From assembly GCA_030154445.1 (NCBI GenBank), contig JAGUQW010000011.1, forward strand, positions 1-64,000: 64,000 nt of DNA. The letters run 5' to 3'. Of this stretch, positions 18,462-27,103 are shown piece after piece (the first letter of the stretch is position 1; every line of letters begins with the position of its first letter). The position numbers were made by a program, and so were the translations under genes. The notes beneath the pieces are model-generated. The model searched no databases. It was not told the DNA's origin and was given only the letters and a program-made list of their open reading frames with translations. The stretch is from Spirochaetota bacterium. GTDB lineage: Bacteria > Spirochaetota > Brevinematia > Brevinematales > Brevinemataceae.

Positions 18462-19617
18462 AATTACGCATTATAGGATACTCCGTACTTGTATCAATAG
18501 CAAATTTACCTTTAACATATAAATCCAACAAATCACTTGCTGCATTTTTAAAATAAGGAGACAATTCAAATTCTACCGTTCGTGTAGATCCTTTAATAAT
18601 ATATTTTACATTGGTATTATTTTTAAAAACATTATATAGAGCTCTAACATCTTTTTTAGTTATTTCTATCTGATAGCCTAAATACCAAACATTTTTATCA
18701 TAGGATTGATATCTTTTTTTTCCATCTAAACCAAATTCTTTGACCCAAATAGAGTTTAGTTGATCTCCAATCAACATAATAGTAAATCTTTCTACTGGAT
18801 CTGCTGGATCAAAATCATCTTTATATATTTTTGAATTATTTTCTAGAGTTTCATTGTAATTTTTTACAGCTTCATTATAATTTGATTTGATTTTTTCAAA
18901 ATATATTAAAAACTCTAATTCTTTTGGTGATAGAAATTTCTTTGCTGGTTCTGTATTAGTATATTTTAAACTAGGAAATTTTGGTAATTCTGCAGCAAGC
19001 GGATTTTTATCAGACCATAATTGAGCAACAACTGTTGGATTTATAAAAGATGAGTTATACGAAATCGTATTTTCATATTCATATTCGTTTGAATTCCCAT
19101 ACTCGTTTAAAACCCCATACTCATTCTCATACTCTTCAACAAGTTCACCATCTTCATTCAACTCAATATCTTCATTCAACTCAACATCTTCTGTGGTAGA
19201 ATATTCTTCATCATAATATTCTTCTTCTAAATAAGTATCTTGAAATGATCGAAATTGTAATAATGCCTCTTGATAAGCGGCATGGTTCTCAGCATAATTA
19301 GATAATACTAAGCTAGTATCTTCTCTAATTTTTTTGTACATATCAAAAGAAGATAGTGGAAATTCTGTAATCAAACGACCGTCCACCATTCCTAAAACTT
19401 GATCATCACGCAAGGTGTATTTATTGTGATAAAACATAGCAATATTCAGATTCATTTCTTGATTAGGTACTGATCCTTTCAAACCAGTTAATATAGGATT
19501 AATTTGCAATCCTACATATTTTTCACCAACAAAAGGTTGTAAATTAATATTATTAAATGTAGTTTGTGAAAAAATTATACTAGAAACAAATATATTTATT
19601 AGTAGTGTTCGGCGCAT
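18442..19617 (-). CDS. Secreted protein with an acidic hexapeptide-repeat region
   Basis: 391 residues from the ATG at 19617 (AAGGAT upstream); an earlier in-frame start would fuse 21 residues of unlikely leader. A signal peptide ends near FSQT. Residues about 143-190 are a low-complexity Glu/Asn/Tyr segment made of imperfect six-residue repeats (VELNED, IELNED, GELVEE, VLNEYG) that match 18-base DNA repeats. The flanking parts are ordinary folded sequence without known motifs. It follows fabH and overlaps the next secreted gene. The function is unknown; the acidic linker suggests a surface or periplasmic spacer. Confidence 0.7.
   Translation of the reverse strand: MRRTLLINIFVSSIIFSQTTFNNINLQPFVGEKYVGLQINPILTGLKGSVPNQEMNLNIAMFYHNKYTLRDDQVLGMVDGRLITEFPLSSFDMYKKIREDTSLVLSNYAENHAAYQEALLQFRSFQDTYLEEEYYDEEYSTTEDVELNEDIELNEDGELVEEYENEYGVLNEYGNSNEYEYENTISYNSSFINPTVVAQLWSDKNPLAAELPKFPSLKYTNTEPAKKFLSPKELEFLIYFEKIKSNYNEAVKNYNETLENNSKIYKDDFDPADPVERFTIMLIGDQLNSIWVKEFGLDGKKRYQSYDKNVWYLGYQIEITKKDVRALYNVFKNNTNVKYIIKGSTRTVEFELSPYFKNAASDLLDLYVKGKFAIDTSTEYPIMRNYDQYLK
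19085..19188 (-). repeat. 18-base tandem coding repeats
   Basis: Imperfect 18-base units: TTCATTCAACTCAATATC (19153-19170) and its one-mismatch copy (19171-19188) are adjacent, with a weaker copy at 19135-19152. A related pair begins with TCGTTT at 19085 and 19103. The period is a multiple of three, so copy changes alter protein length without a frameshift. Confidence 0.8.
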
Positions 19618-19639
19618 TTTATATCCTTTTTTGTATCTT

Positions 19640-20575
19640 TTAAAATTGTAGTAATGTAGCACCCCATGTAAATCCACCACCTAAAGCAGGTGAAACTACC
19701 AATTGTCCTTTAGTAATAATTCCTAATTTCATTGCATCAACCAAAGCTAATGGAATCGTGACACTACTTGTGTTACCATAATTTTGAACATTCATAAAAG
19801 GCTCTATACCCAATCTTTCAGCAACAGCAACCATAATACGAGCATTCGCTTGATGAGGAATTAAAAGATCTACATCATCCAAACTTTTATTTGATTTCGC
19901 ACATATTTTTCTTACTTGTTCATCCATAATACGAACAGCTAATTTGAAAACACTTGTACCATCCATTTTAACAAAATGTTTTCCATTTTCTTGTTGTTTT
20001 GTTCTCAATAATTCACTATACACACCATCTCCACCAATATTAGTGTTAAGAATAGTACAAGTAGTTGGATTCTCTTCAACAACAAATGCTGCAGCAGCAT
20101 CTCCAAACAAAATACATGTATTTCTATCTGACCAATCAACAATATCACTAAATTTTTCAGAACAAACACATAATATTTTTTTTGCTAATCCTGATTTTAC
20201 AAAAGATTCTGCAATTGCTAGTAAATAAACAAAACCAGCACAAGCTGGACCTATATCAAAAGTAGGTATATTAGGTATTTTCAATTCTTTTTGTATTAAT
20301 GTCGCTATCGACGGAAATTTTTGTTCATTTGTTACTGTGGAACATATAATAAAATCAATATCTTGAATATTTAAATCTGATTTGATAATAAGATCATTTA
20401 TAGAAGCTACCGCCATATCAACCGTAGTTTCATCTTTGCGTGCAATATGTCTCTGTTTGATACCTGTTCTAGTAGAAATCCATTCATCATTAGTAGCAAC
20501 TATTTTAGAAAGATCATCATTGGTAACTATTTTTTCTGGTAAATATATTCCTATATTTGAAATACCTATTTTCAA
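19640..20575 (-). CDS. fabH: Beta-ketoacyl-ACP synthase III
   Basis: 311 residues. Starts fatty acid synthesis by condensing acetyl-CoA with malonyl-ACP. The catalytic triad is visible: Cys in GPACAGF, His in IPHQANARI and Asn in NYGNTSS. The family N-terminus (KIGISNIGIYLPE) fits a TTG start at 20575 with GGGG five bases upstream. The in-frame ATG at 20599 has a badly spaced ribosome site, so I prefer the TTG. plsX lies upstream in the same direction and two secreted-protein genes follow before fabG. Confidence 0.94.
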   Translation of the reverse strand: MKIGISNIGIYLPEKIVTNDDLSKIVATNDEWISTRTGIKQRHIARKDETTVDMAVASINDLIIKSDLNIQDIDFIICSTVTNEQKFPSIATLIQKELKIPNIPTFDIGPACAGFVYLLAIAESFVKSGLAKKILCVCSEKFSDIVDWSDRNTCILFGDAAAAFVVEENPTTCTILNTNIGGDGVYSELLRTKQQENGKHFVKMDGTSVFKLAVRIMDEQVRKICAKSNKSLDDVDLLIPHQANARIMVAVAERLGIEPFMNVQNYGNTSSVTIPLALVDAMKLGIITKGQLVVSPALGGGFTWGATLLQF

Positions 20576-20650
20576 ATTAAGCCCCTTTTTCAAAATCATA
20601 TCTCTATTAATTTATCAAAAAAATTTAAGTATCAAACAAATTTAAGAAAA

Positions 20651-21682
20651 TTATTCTATATGAATTAAATTTTCTTCAATTTTATTATTTAATTCTTCTA
20701 TAACATTATTTTCTATTGTTCTAACACAAGCATCAATAGCATTTTTAAAAGCCAAGGATCCTGAAGAACCATGCCCTATCATTACTACACCTTGAACACC
20801 CAATAAAGGAGCTCCTCCAAAATATTCAGGATCAAGTGCATCTTTTACTTTTTGAAAAGCTGGTTTTGCCAACAAAGCACCAAAGAGACTAAATAAACTA
20901 GATTTAAAAGCATATTTTAACATCTGAGAAAATCCTGATGCAGTACCTTCAATAGTTTTAAGAACAATATTACCTAAAAATCCATCACAGACAATCACAT
21001 TTGCCTTGCCCTTGAAGAACTCTTTACCCTCTATATTTCCTATAAAATTTAAAAAATTACAATGTTTCATAGCTTGGTAAGTCGCTCTTGCTAATTTAGA
21101 ACCTTTATATTCTTCAGCACCAATATTTAAGAGAGCAACTTTTGGAGTAGAAACATTGACCATCCGTTCATAATAAATTTGACCCATTAAACCAAATTTT
21201 AGAAGATCTTCTACGGTTGTTTCTGAACTAGCTCCAATATCTAAAATCATTGGTGGTGCACTGTGTATACCTTTCGAAATAAAAGTTGCTAAAGCTGGTT
21301 TTTTAATTCCTCGTAAACGACGTAAAATCAAAGAAGCCCCAACAACAATAGCTCCTGTATTACCAGGAGAGAAAAAAGCATCAAGTTCACCTCTTTTGTG
21401 AGCTTCTAAACCAACAACAATACTTGAATCTGGTTTCATTTTGATTGCAGACAGAGGTTCATCAAACATTGTAATAATACTACCTGCATGCATGATAGAA
21501 ATATTATCAGGCATAATTATTTTAGATTTCTCACACACATCATCTAAAATTTTTTGTAATTTTGTTTTATTGCCTATCATGACTACTTCAGCTTGTGGAT
21601 GTAGTAAAGCACCGTCAATACTACCTTTCACTAACAAATGAGAATCTTTTTCTCCACTAGCTATATCTACACCTATACGCAT
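20651..21682 (-). CDS. plsX: Phosphate acyltransferase PlsX
   Basis: 343 residues. Makes acyl-phosphate from acyl-ACP for phospholipid synthesis at the membrane. Family motifs: GNTGA, ILDIGAS, LLNIGAEEYKGS, FIGNIEGKE and VCDGFLGNIVLK. The N-terminal motif, usually DAMGGDxAP, is divergent here (DIASGEKDSH), which may affect substrate binding or reflect lineage. The start at 21682 is preceded by GTGGG. A terminator lies between rpmF and plsX; no clear separate promoter is seen, so readthrough from rpmF is likely. Confidence 0.92.
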   Translation of the reverse strand: MRIGVDIASGEKDSHLLVKGSIDGALLHPQAEVVMIGNKTKLQKILDDVCEKSKIIMPDNISIMHAGSIITMFDEPLSAIKMKPDSSIVVGLEAHKRGELDAFFSPGNTGAIVVGASLILRRLRGIKKPALATFISKGIHSAPPMILDIGASSETTVEDLLKFGLMGQIYYERMVNVSTPKVALLNIGAEEYKGSKLARATYQAMKHCNFLNFIGNIEGKEFFKGKANVIVCDGFLGNIVLKTIEGTASGFSQMLKYAFKSSLFSLFGALLAKPAFQKVKDALDPEYFGGAPLLGVQGVVMIGHGSSGSLAFKNAIDACVRTIENNVIEELNNKIEENLIHIE

Positions 21683-21709
21683 AAAACCCACTTTAAATAA
21701 CAAATTTAC

Positions 21710-21745
21710 AAAAAAGACGAAGAGTTATAATAAAAACTCTTCGTC
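21710..21745 (-). terminator. Minus-strand terminator or attenuator between rpmF and plsX
   Basis: GACGAAGAGTT pairs with AACTCTTCGTC and is followed on the minus strand by six T residues. It would end or attenuate transcription from the strong rpmF promoter before the fatty acid genes. Confidence 0.85.
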
Positions 21746-21801
21746 TATAATTACATATGAACATTATTGATTCACGAAAGAATCTCTTTAAAAGAGAGAG
21801 C

Positions 21802-21993
21802 TTAAGCCTCTTCCACACCAGCAAAAACTTTTCTACCTTTGTAAGTACCACATGATGAACAAACTCTATGTGGCAACTTTTGGGCTCCACAAGAATCACA
21901 TGTAGACAAATTTATAGCATCCATCTTATAATAACTATTAGCACGACGGATACGTGAATGACATTTTGATGTCTTTTTCTTTGGTACACCCAT
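21802..21993 (-). CDS. rpmF: Ribosomal protein L32
   Basis: 63 residues. Large-subunit ribosomal protein. The N-terminus MGVPKKKTSKCHSRIRRAN is diagnostic, and a zinc ribbon of the CxxC type (CDSCG and CSSCG) is intact. A perfect AAAGGAG lies before the ATG. It is followed by plsX, the common rpmF-plsX-fab order. Confidence 0.97.
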   Translation of the reverse strand: MGVPKKKTSKCHSRIRRANSYYKMDAINLSTCDSCGAQKLPHRVCSSCGTYKGRKVFAGVEEA

Positions 21994-22038
21994 TAGTTGA
22001 CTCCTTTAAAAATAAAAACATAGAGCTTTATATCTACT

Positions 22039-22068
22039 ATTATAACACAAAAAGAATTCATTTGTCAA
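22039..22068 (-). promoter_or_regulatory. Strong rpmF promoter
   Basis: On the minus strand TTGACA (22063-22068), an 18-base spacer ending TGT, then TATAAT (22039-22044). This is a near-ideal extended -10 promoter. Confidence 0.85.
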
Positions 22069-22094
22069 TCAACAAAGATAATATTTATTTTATT

Positions 22095-22123
22095 TTGACT
22101 AAAACATACTATATAAGTATTTT
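22095..22123 (+). promoter_or_regulatory. Possible promoter of the 22169 lipoprotein
   Basis: TTGACT (22095-22100), a 17-base spacer and TATTTT (22118-22123). The -10 is weak. Confidence 0.4.
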
Positions 22124-22168
22124 TTATCTGTATATGTATCTTAAAAAATTATTATAAAAGGAATTATT

Positions 22169-22717
22169 ATGAAAAAAATATTACACATGAACTTGATTTA
22201 CAAATCATTATTAAAAGAACTATTACTAATCATTTTAGCTTTTGTAATAATTTCTTGCTCCTTACAAGTTGATTCTGATTTTCCTTCTTCCAATAAACCT
22301 ATTCCTGTTACTCCAGATATGAATTTTACACAAGCAAGATTCAAAACAAATTTCTCTGGGAATTATAATATTAATAAAGATGCTGTATTAGAAATTGGTA
22401 TCTATAACATAAAATTTAGTGACGGTTATATCATAGAAACATCAAAACTTGCAGATAATTTTTTTGTTTTTAATATCATATACACTAATAATATTCTAAC
22501 AAAAGGGATAAAAAAAATATTTTTTACTAATGGAATATGGGATGGAGTAGGTAATTATCAAAGTTTAGAAATATTAAATTCTGAGAATGGAACCATGCAC
22601 AATCTCATGTTAACATTAATAGAAGATCCTACTAAAAATTACGCTTGGAGAGAGAAAATAAAAACAGATGGAACCTATATCTACTTTCTTGGAACTAATA
22701 TCGGAACAAAAAAATAA
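22169..22717 (+). CDS. Predicted lipoprotein, unknown function
   Basis: 182 residues. A long signal segment ends in FVIISC, with a lipobox-like Cys at about 31. The rest is a soluble, strand-rich domain without recognisable motifs. AAAAGGA stands before the ATG. The gene ends one base from the end of the convergent TonB-like gene, with no hairpin between them. The role is unknown. Confidence 0.7.
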   Translation: MKKILHMNLIYKSLLKELLLIILAFVIISCSLQVDSDFPSSNKPIPVTPDMNFTQARFKTNFSGNYNINKDAVLEIGIYNIKFSDGYIIETSKLADNFFVFNIIYTNNILTKGIKKIFFTNGIWDGVGNYQSLEILNSENGTMHNLMLTLIEDPTKNYAWREKIKTDGTYIYFLGTNIGTKK

Positions 22718-22718
22718 T

Positions 22719-23591
22719 CTATCTTGATAAATAAATAAAATGAAAACGAATAGCAACTTCTTTTTCATTTTGCAAATCTTTAGGAAGTAATCCAAAGTTT
22801 TTGGCATATACAATAGAATTCAAACTGGCATTATCAACAATATCGGAACCATATGAAGAAACAACTTGTGCGTTTAAGATATCACCAGATTGATTCAAGG
22901 TATACTCCACTATTACTTCCCCATTCTTTATTAATCCTTGATAATATTGATAAATAGGAAAAAACTCTTTATGATATTTTTCAATTTTCTTTTGCATATT
23001 CAAAAAATATTGGGCATAATCTTTAGATTTCGTTGCTAAACTTGTATTACCTGTACTATAAAGATTAATGATAGGCTTCTTATTAATGTCATAAAGTGTA
23101 GGTGTTGTTTCACCACCACCTGATGCTGATTTTTGTTTTATTGTTTTCACATCTTTTCGAATGTCAATGCCCACTTCAGTAGTTTCTACTACTTTTTCCT
23201 CTATTTTATCCTCACCATTTGTCTCTTCTTGAGGAATATAAGATTCATCTCCACCTTTTCCTTGATCAAGAGCATTATCAAAATTGACAAGATTATATTC
23301 TTCTGGCTTCGTTTTATCTTGAGTAAGAGACTGACTAACATTATTTTTATCAGAAATAACAGCTTCTTGAGATTTCAAGGGAGATTCTGTCTTAGTTTCT
23401 AAAATGATATTATGGATTCTTTGTTGAGGGTTTTTTGAGGGTTTTTTATCTGTAGACATAGTAGATATAACATTAAAACCCCATAAAGCATACAAATGAG
23501 CAGTAAAAGACATCCATATAAAAATAATTAAAAATTTTATATGTTTTTTAGAATTAATATTAGAAAATAATGAATAGGATTTCTTTGCCAA
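22719..23591 (-). CDS. TonB-family energy transducer
   Basis: 290 residues. A single N-terminal membrane anchor (about 18-45), a long polar spacer rich in Glu, Lys and Asn, and a C-terminal TonB domain (about 205-290) with GEVIVEYTLNQSGDILNAQVVSSYG and a final beta-strand. The family couples the inner-membrane proton gradient to outer-membrane receptors. No exbB/exbD or receptor is in the window. The start is a TTG at 23591 with AAGGA seven bases upstream; no ATG is available before residue 27. The spacer lacks the usual proline richness. Confidence 0.75.
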   Translation of the reverse strand: MAKKSYSLFSNINSKKHIKFLIIFIWMSFTAHLYALWGFNVISTMSTDKKPSKNPQQRIHNIILETKTESPLKSQEAVISDKNNVSQSLTQDKTKPEEYNLVNFDNALDQGKGGDESYIPQEETNGEDKIEEKVVETTEVGIDIRKDVKTIKQKSASGGGETTPTLYDINKKPIINLYSTGNTSLATKSKDYAQYFLNMQKKIEKYHKEFFPIYQYYQGLIKNGEVIVEYTLNQSGDILNAQVVSSYGSDIVDNASLNSIVYAKNFGLLPKDLQNEKEVAIRFHFIYLSR

Positions 23592-23610
23592 GCTATCTTC
23601 CTTGTTTTAC

Positions 23611-23639
23611 TTGATAAAAATTAACATAGTATTTATAAT
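23611..23639 (+). promoter_or_regulatory. Promoter of the 23665-25041 genes
   Basis: TTGATA (23611-23616), a 17-base spacer and TATAAT (23634-23639), followed by GAGGGGAAGT and the ATG at 23665. The leader is very short. Confidence 0.75.
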
Positions 23640-23664
23640 ACATTAATCGCATTCGAGGGGAAGT

Positions 23665-24087
23665 ATGAAATTTGTAATTTATATTTTTTTTGCTTATATC
23701 CTGATCTCTTACCTTATCAAAAATCATGAGACTATCAATTATAAAAATACTGAATGGTTGGATAATAGTCCAGAAATTATTAAAATTAATTCTACAAAAG
23801 CTCAATTTAGTTTTACGGTAACAGAACCTTCCGCTATTTATTGGAGAATATATTCCAATACTAATAATATTCCAGAAATACCAGAAGATCTTACTAACAC
23901 CAATACGATAAATAATACTGTTACTTTTGGTGGAAACATTACCATAGGCAATGGTGATAGTTATACGAATATGATAGATAATTTGTTACCAAACACTCAG
24001 TATTATTTGTATACGATCGCTGTACCTTATATCGGTTCTTTCCCAAAAAAAATAAAAAAATTATTTTTTCAAACATCAAATCAATAA
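23665..24087 (+). CDS. Small secreted FN3-like protein
   Basis: 140 residues. A signal sequence or anchor covers the first 20. The remainder has the strand pattern of a fibronectin type III-like domain (KAQFSFTVTEPSAIYWRIYSN, then LPNTQYYLYTIAVPY). GAGGGG precedes the start. The ankyrin gene follows after 27 bases, so the two are probably co-transcribed. The function is unknown; FN3 similarity is judged by eye. Confidence 0.6.
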   Translation: MKFVIYIFFAYILISYLIKNHETINYKNTEWLDNSPEIIKINSTKAQFSFTVTEPSAIYWRIYSNTNNIPEIPEDLTNTNTINNTVTFGGNITIGNGDSYTNMIDNLLPNTQYYLYTIAVPYIGSFPKKIKKLFFQTSNQ

Positions 24088-24114
24088 TCACACAAAAGAT
24101 AATCGGAGATATTT

Positions 24115-25041
24115 ATGTTTATTTTGTTAAATTTTTTATTGCTTGTAGTACCGTTATTTGCACAAGAAGAAATATTTATAGTATCAAATCCAGGTCTACA
24201 AATAGATCCAAGTACATTAGCAACCAATCTGGAAGTATTACCCCAATCTACGAATATTATCAATTCAAATATAAGTGAACCATCTAAGACTAAAACAAAA
24301 GTAGCTCAACATACAAATACTCCCAAATTATTATCAAAACCACCTGTTGGAGAAATTAGTAAAAATTATCAAGCAATAGAGGAATTTTTTTATTTTATTA
24401 AAATTGGCGATATAGATTCTGTTGTAGATTACCTTAATCTTGGAATGGATGCTAATATTAGACAAATACTGGATAGAAAAAATGGTACTACAGCTCTTAT
24501 GTGCTCTATCGCACATAGAAGAGTTTTTATTACGAAATTGTTACTTACTACCTATAAAGCAGATCCTAATTTAGCTTCATATAAATTTAATATTAGTAAC
24601 ATCACTCCTTTAATGCTAGCTGCTCAACAAGGTCCTATAGAAAGTATAAAAACACTTCTCACTAATGGAGCAAAAATTAACGCTCAAACAACAGGGGTCG
24701 TAGCTGGTAATTCGGCTTTGATGATAGCTATTCAACAAAATAAATATAATATTGTAAAATTATTAATTGATAACGGTGCTGATGTTAATAATATTTCTGA
24801 TACTGGTATTACACCTTTAATGATTGTAGCAAAAATAGGAAATATAGATATTATGAACTTATTAATCGCTACTCCACAGATCAACATTCATACGGTGGAT
24901 AAGGCTGGTCAAAATGCGTTGATATACGGATACATTTCTGGAAATATAGAAATTGTACAATTATTAACAAAATTAGGGGTAACAACTAATTTAACCCCCA
25001 AAGAAATAAAATTAATTATTAAACAAAATATTAATACATAA
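24115..25041 (+). CDS. Exported ankyrin-repeat protein
   Basis: 308 residues. A signal peptide (1-17, ending LFAQ) is followed by a variable segment, and from about residue 90 by five or six ankyrin repeats. Each shows the TPLMLAAQQG..ESIKTLLTNGA or SALMIAIQQNKYNIVKLLIDNGADVN pattern. Ankyrin repeats bind proteins; the target is unknown. Export means it works in the periplasm, on the surface or outside the cell. It is the second gene of the unit starting at 23665. Confidence 0.85.
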   Translation: MFILLNFLLLVVPLFAQEEIFIVSNPGLQIDPSTLATNLEVLPQSTNIINSNISEPSKTKTKVAQHTNTPKLLSKPPVGEISKNYQAIEEFFYFIKIGDIDSVVDYLNLGMDANIRQILDRKNGTTALMCSIAHRRVFITKLLLTTYKADPNLASYKFNISNITPLMLAAQQGPIESIKTLLTNGAKINAQTTGVVAGNSALMIAIQQNKYNIVKLLIDNGADVNNISDTGITPLMIVAKIGNIDIMNLLIATPQINIHTVDKAGQNALIYGYISGNIEIVQLLTKLGVTTNLTPKEIKLIIKQNINT

Positions 25042-25124
25042 TTTTTTATTTATTTAAAAAATTTCCAATATGCATTGTTTTTATTATCTTTTATTAGGAT
25101 TCTATCTTAAATATATTATTTGTA

Positions 25125-25763
25125 TTATTTATCAAAAAATAATTTAGCTAATACACTAATAGATTCAGGAATAAATTCATGCTCTAATGAATCATTATTA
25201 TATAAGATATCTCTTATTATAGAAGATGAGATATTCTGTTCTTCAAAATCAATTATATTCCATTGATAATTAGGATCTAATTTGAAACCTTTTCTAGGAT
25301 AAGTCCATAAAGTAATTAATTGAACAAAATCCTGAACACAATGCCATTTTGAAAAATTAGCAGCTTGATCGGATCCTATAAGCAAATGAATAGTTTTGTG
25401 AGGATGTATTTTTTTAATATAATTTATAGTATCTATAGTATATGATACTTCACTCTTATTTAATTCTAAATCTGAAATAACAATGTTGGGGTGATAAAAT
25501 TCATAAACAAAATTTTGTTCTTCTAGTATTTGTGGGAAAAGTTTTAAATCATTATCTGATAATAAATTAAAGCATGATTTTAACATAAACAATCTTTCTT
25601 GATCTGAAAAAAGATGTTTTTTATATGCTAAATTTGTTCCTGTTGGTATAATATAAAATTTATCAATATCAACAAGATTATTAAACATTTGTTTGACTAA
25701 CATTATATGTCCCTTATGAATAGGATCAAAACTCCCACCAAAAATAACAATATTTTTTTGCAT
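25125..25763 (-). CDS. nadD: Nicotinate-nucleotide adenylyltransferase
   Basis: 212 residues. Adenylates nicotinate mononucleotide in NAD synthesis, the step before NadE. The nucleotidyl transferase signature GGSFDPIHKGH lies at the N-terminus. LIGSDQAANFSKWH contacts the nucleotide, and ISSSIIRDIL is the C-terminal ISSTxIR motif. AAAGGA precedes the ATG. rsfS and obg, often beside nadD, are absent. Confidence 0.95.
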   Translation of the reverse strand: MQKNIVIFGGSFDPIHKGHIMLVKQMFNNLVDIDKFYIIPTGTNLAYKKHLFSDQERLFMLKSCFNLLSDNDLKLFPQILEEQNFVYEFYHPNIVISDLELNKSEVSYTIDTINYIKKIHPHKTIHLLIGSDQAANFSKWHCVQDFVQLITLWTYPRKGFKLDPNYQWNIIDFEEQNISSSIIRDILYNNDSLEHEFIPESISVLAKLFFDK

Positions 25764-25812
25764 TACGAATCCTTTTGTGTTTATATTTGATTTTATTAGT
25801 AATACACTTTAA

Positions 25813-25841
25813 AATATAACATATAGTTTATTATTTAACAA
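25813..25841 (-). promoter_or_regulatory. nadD promoter
   Basis: On the minus strand TTGTTA (25836-25841), a 17-base spacer ending TGT, then TATATT (25813-25818). Confidence 0.5.
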
Positions 25842-25875
25842 TTGTTATCACACTATAAAAAATTAGAGGTGATTT

Positions 25876-26487
25876 ATGCAATTTATACTTTTATTATCTT
25901 TTTTATTAACTATTCTATCCTCATCATATAGTTTAGATATTACATATAATAGTGACAATAATAAAATTCGTGAAACTATCACCACTATTAAAAATGGTAT
26001 TTCTTATAATTTTAATACAGATAAAAAAACATATCAAATATTAATGTTAACTAATGAGAATCATGCAACCGTTTCTTTTACTAATATTACCAAAAAAGAA
26101 ACTAATGCTTTTTATATATTTAATGGCAATCTGATCACTATTCAGAAAGGTAAAAGAAAAACTATAGAATTACATAATTTAGAATTGATTCTTTTGCCAG
26201 AAGTTCAATTACAAAATTTTATACAAAACAAAGAGCTAACTAATATGCAGTTTATCACCTTTAGATTATCTGATCTTAAACCCTATATTGCTCAGGCACA
26301 TAAAATTCCTACTATAATTACAAATATCAAAAATATTCCCCATACTATAGTAGAACTGTCTTACGAGAATGTTTCTCCTAAGACAGTTAAATTCATTTAT
26401 TATTTTAATCCTGATGGTATTGCAAGCAAAAAAGAGGGATATTTTATTGGGGCTAAAAAACCTCAACTAAATTTAATCAAACAATAA
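25876..26487 (+). CDS. Secreted protein of unknown function (LolA-like fold possible)
   Basis: 203 residues. The signal peptide is cleaved near SYSL at about residue 19. The chain is a run of amphipathic strands (ETITTIKNGISYNFN, ATVSFTNITKK, AFYIFNGNLITI) that recalls LolA/LolB-type carriers or an outer-membrane lipoprotein-sorting fold. No motif is decisive. GAGGTG lies before the ATG. Two lipoprotein genes follow, the first after 14 bases. Confidence 0.6.
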   Translation: MQFILLLSFLLTILSSSYSLDITYNSDNNKIRETITTIKNGISYNFNTDKKTYQILMLTNENHATVSFTNITKKETNAFYIFNGNLITIQKGKRKTIELHNLELILLPEVQLQNFIQNKELTNMQFITFRLSDLKPYIAQAHKIPTIITNIKNIPHTIVELSYENVSPKTVKFIYYFNPDGIASKKEGYFIGAKKPQLNLIKQ

Positions 26488-26501
26488 TAACAGGAATATA
26501 T

Positions 26502-27095
26502 ATGATAAAAATAATAAAAAACATTGTTATTTGTTTTTGTATTGCACTCCTATCATCTTGTAGTATTGATGAAATCCCTAGACAACCTTTACTTGCAACG
26601 CCTCTAGGATTAAAAGTTAAAACAGCTCCTGCTCAAGGTGGTGGAACAGGATTAGCTTTATTTTTTACAGCAAACAACCCTGAAATTTATTTTACAGGAT
26701 ATGCTATTTATGTATCCACTAGAATAGAAGATTTTATATCTTTTGCTGATGCTGGAGAAGTTTTTTTCCCATTAAAACCTACTGATGTACCTGGATCTCA
26801 AGCACAATTATTAAAAAATTTTATTACAGCCAATGATGGAAATTTAACAATATATATCGGAGGAGCAATGTCCTTTCCAGAAAGAAGATTTTATCCTCCA
26901 TCACCAGATTATTTATCCATCACTCCAAATTCATCTCCTGCAGATCCTACATTTACTGTAACTGGTTTCAAAGATTTACCAGATGGTACACCCTTTATAT
27001 CAGGTACAGTTTATTATTTTGCTGTATATGCATATTCAGCTGTTGATACTTCGTATAGTTTACCATCAAATATTACTACTATAAATTTTCCGTAA
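26502..27095 (+). CDS. FN3-like lipoprotein A
   Basis: 197 residues. The signal ends at LLSSC (about residue 20), predicting lipidation. The domain carries NPEIYFTGYAIYVSTR, the A'-strand and C-strand pattern of fibronectin type III, and ends with VYYFAVYAYSAVDTSYSLPS. The next gene has the same motif (NPELEFSGYNIYYTD), so the two are paralogues in tandem, 8 bases apart. They are probably surface or periplasmic. The function is unknown. Confidence 0.75.
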   Translation: MIKIIKNIVICFCIALLSSCSIDEIPRQPLLATPLGLKVKTAPAQGGGTGLALFFTANNPEIYFTGYAIYVSTRIEDFISFADAGEVFFPLKPTDVPGSQAQLLKNFITANDGNLTIYIGGAMSFPERRFYPPSPDYLSITPNSSPADPTFTVTGFKDLPDGTPFISGTVYYFAVYAYSAVDTSYSLPSNITTINFP

Positions 27096-27103
27096 AGATA
27101 CTT

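Noticed and set aside
22000-22168. Riboswitch or leader RNA upstream of rpmF or the lipoprotein gene
   Set aside because: Only two promoters and AT-rich spacer are visible; no stable conserved fold.
23593-23805. 70-codon minus-strand frame overlapping the 23665 gene
   Set aside because: Lies across the promoter and start of a better-supported plus-strand gene and has no family features.
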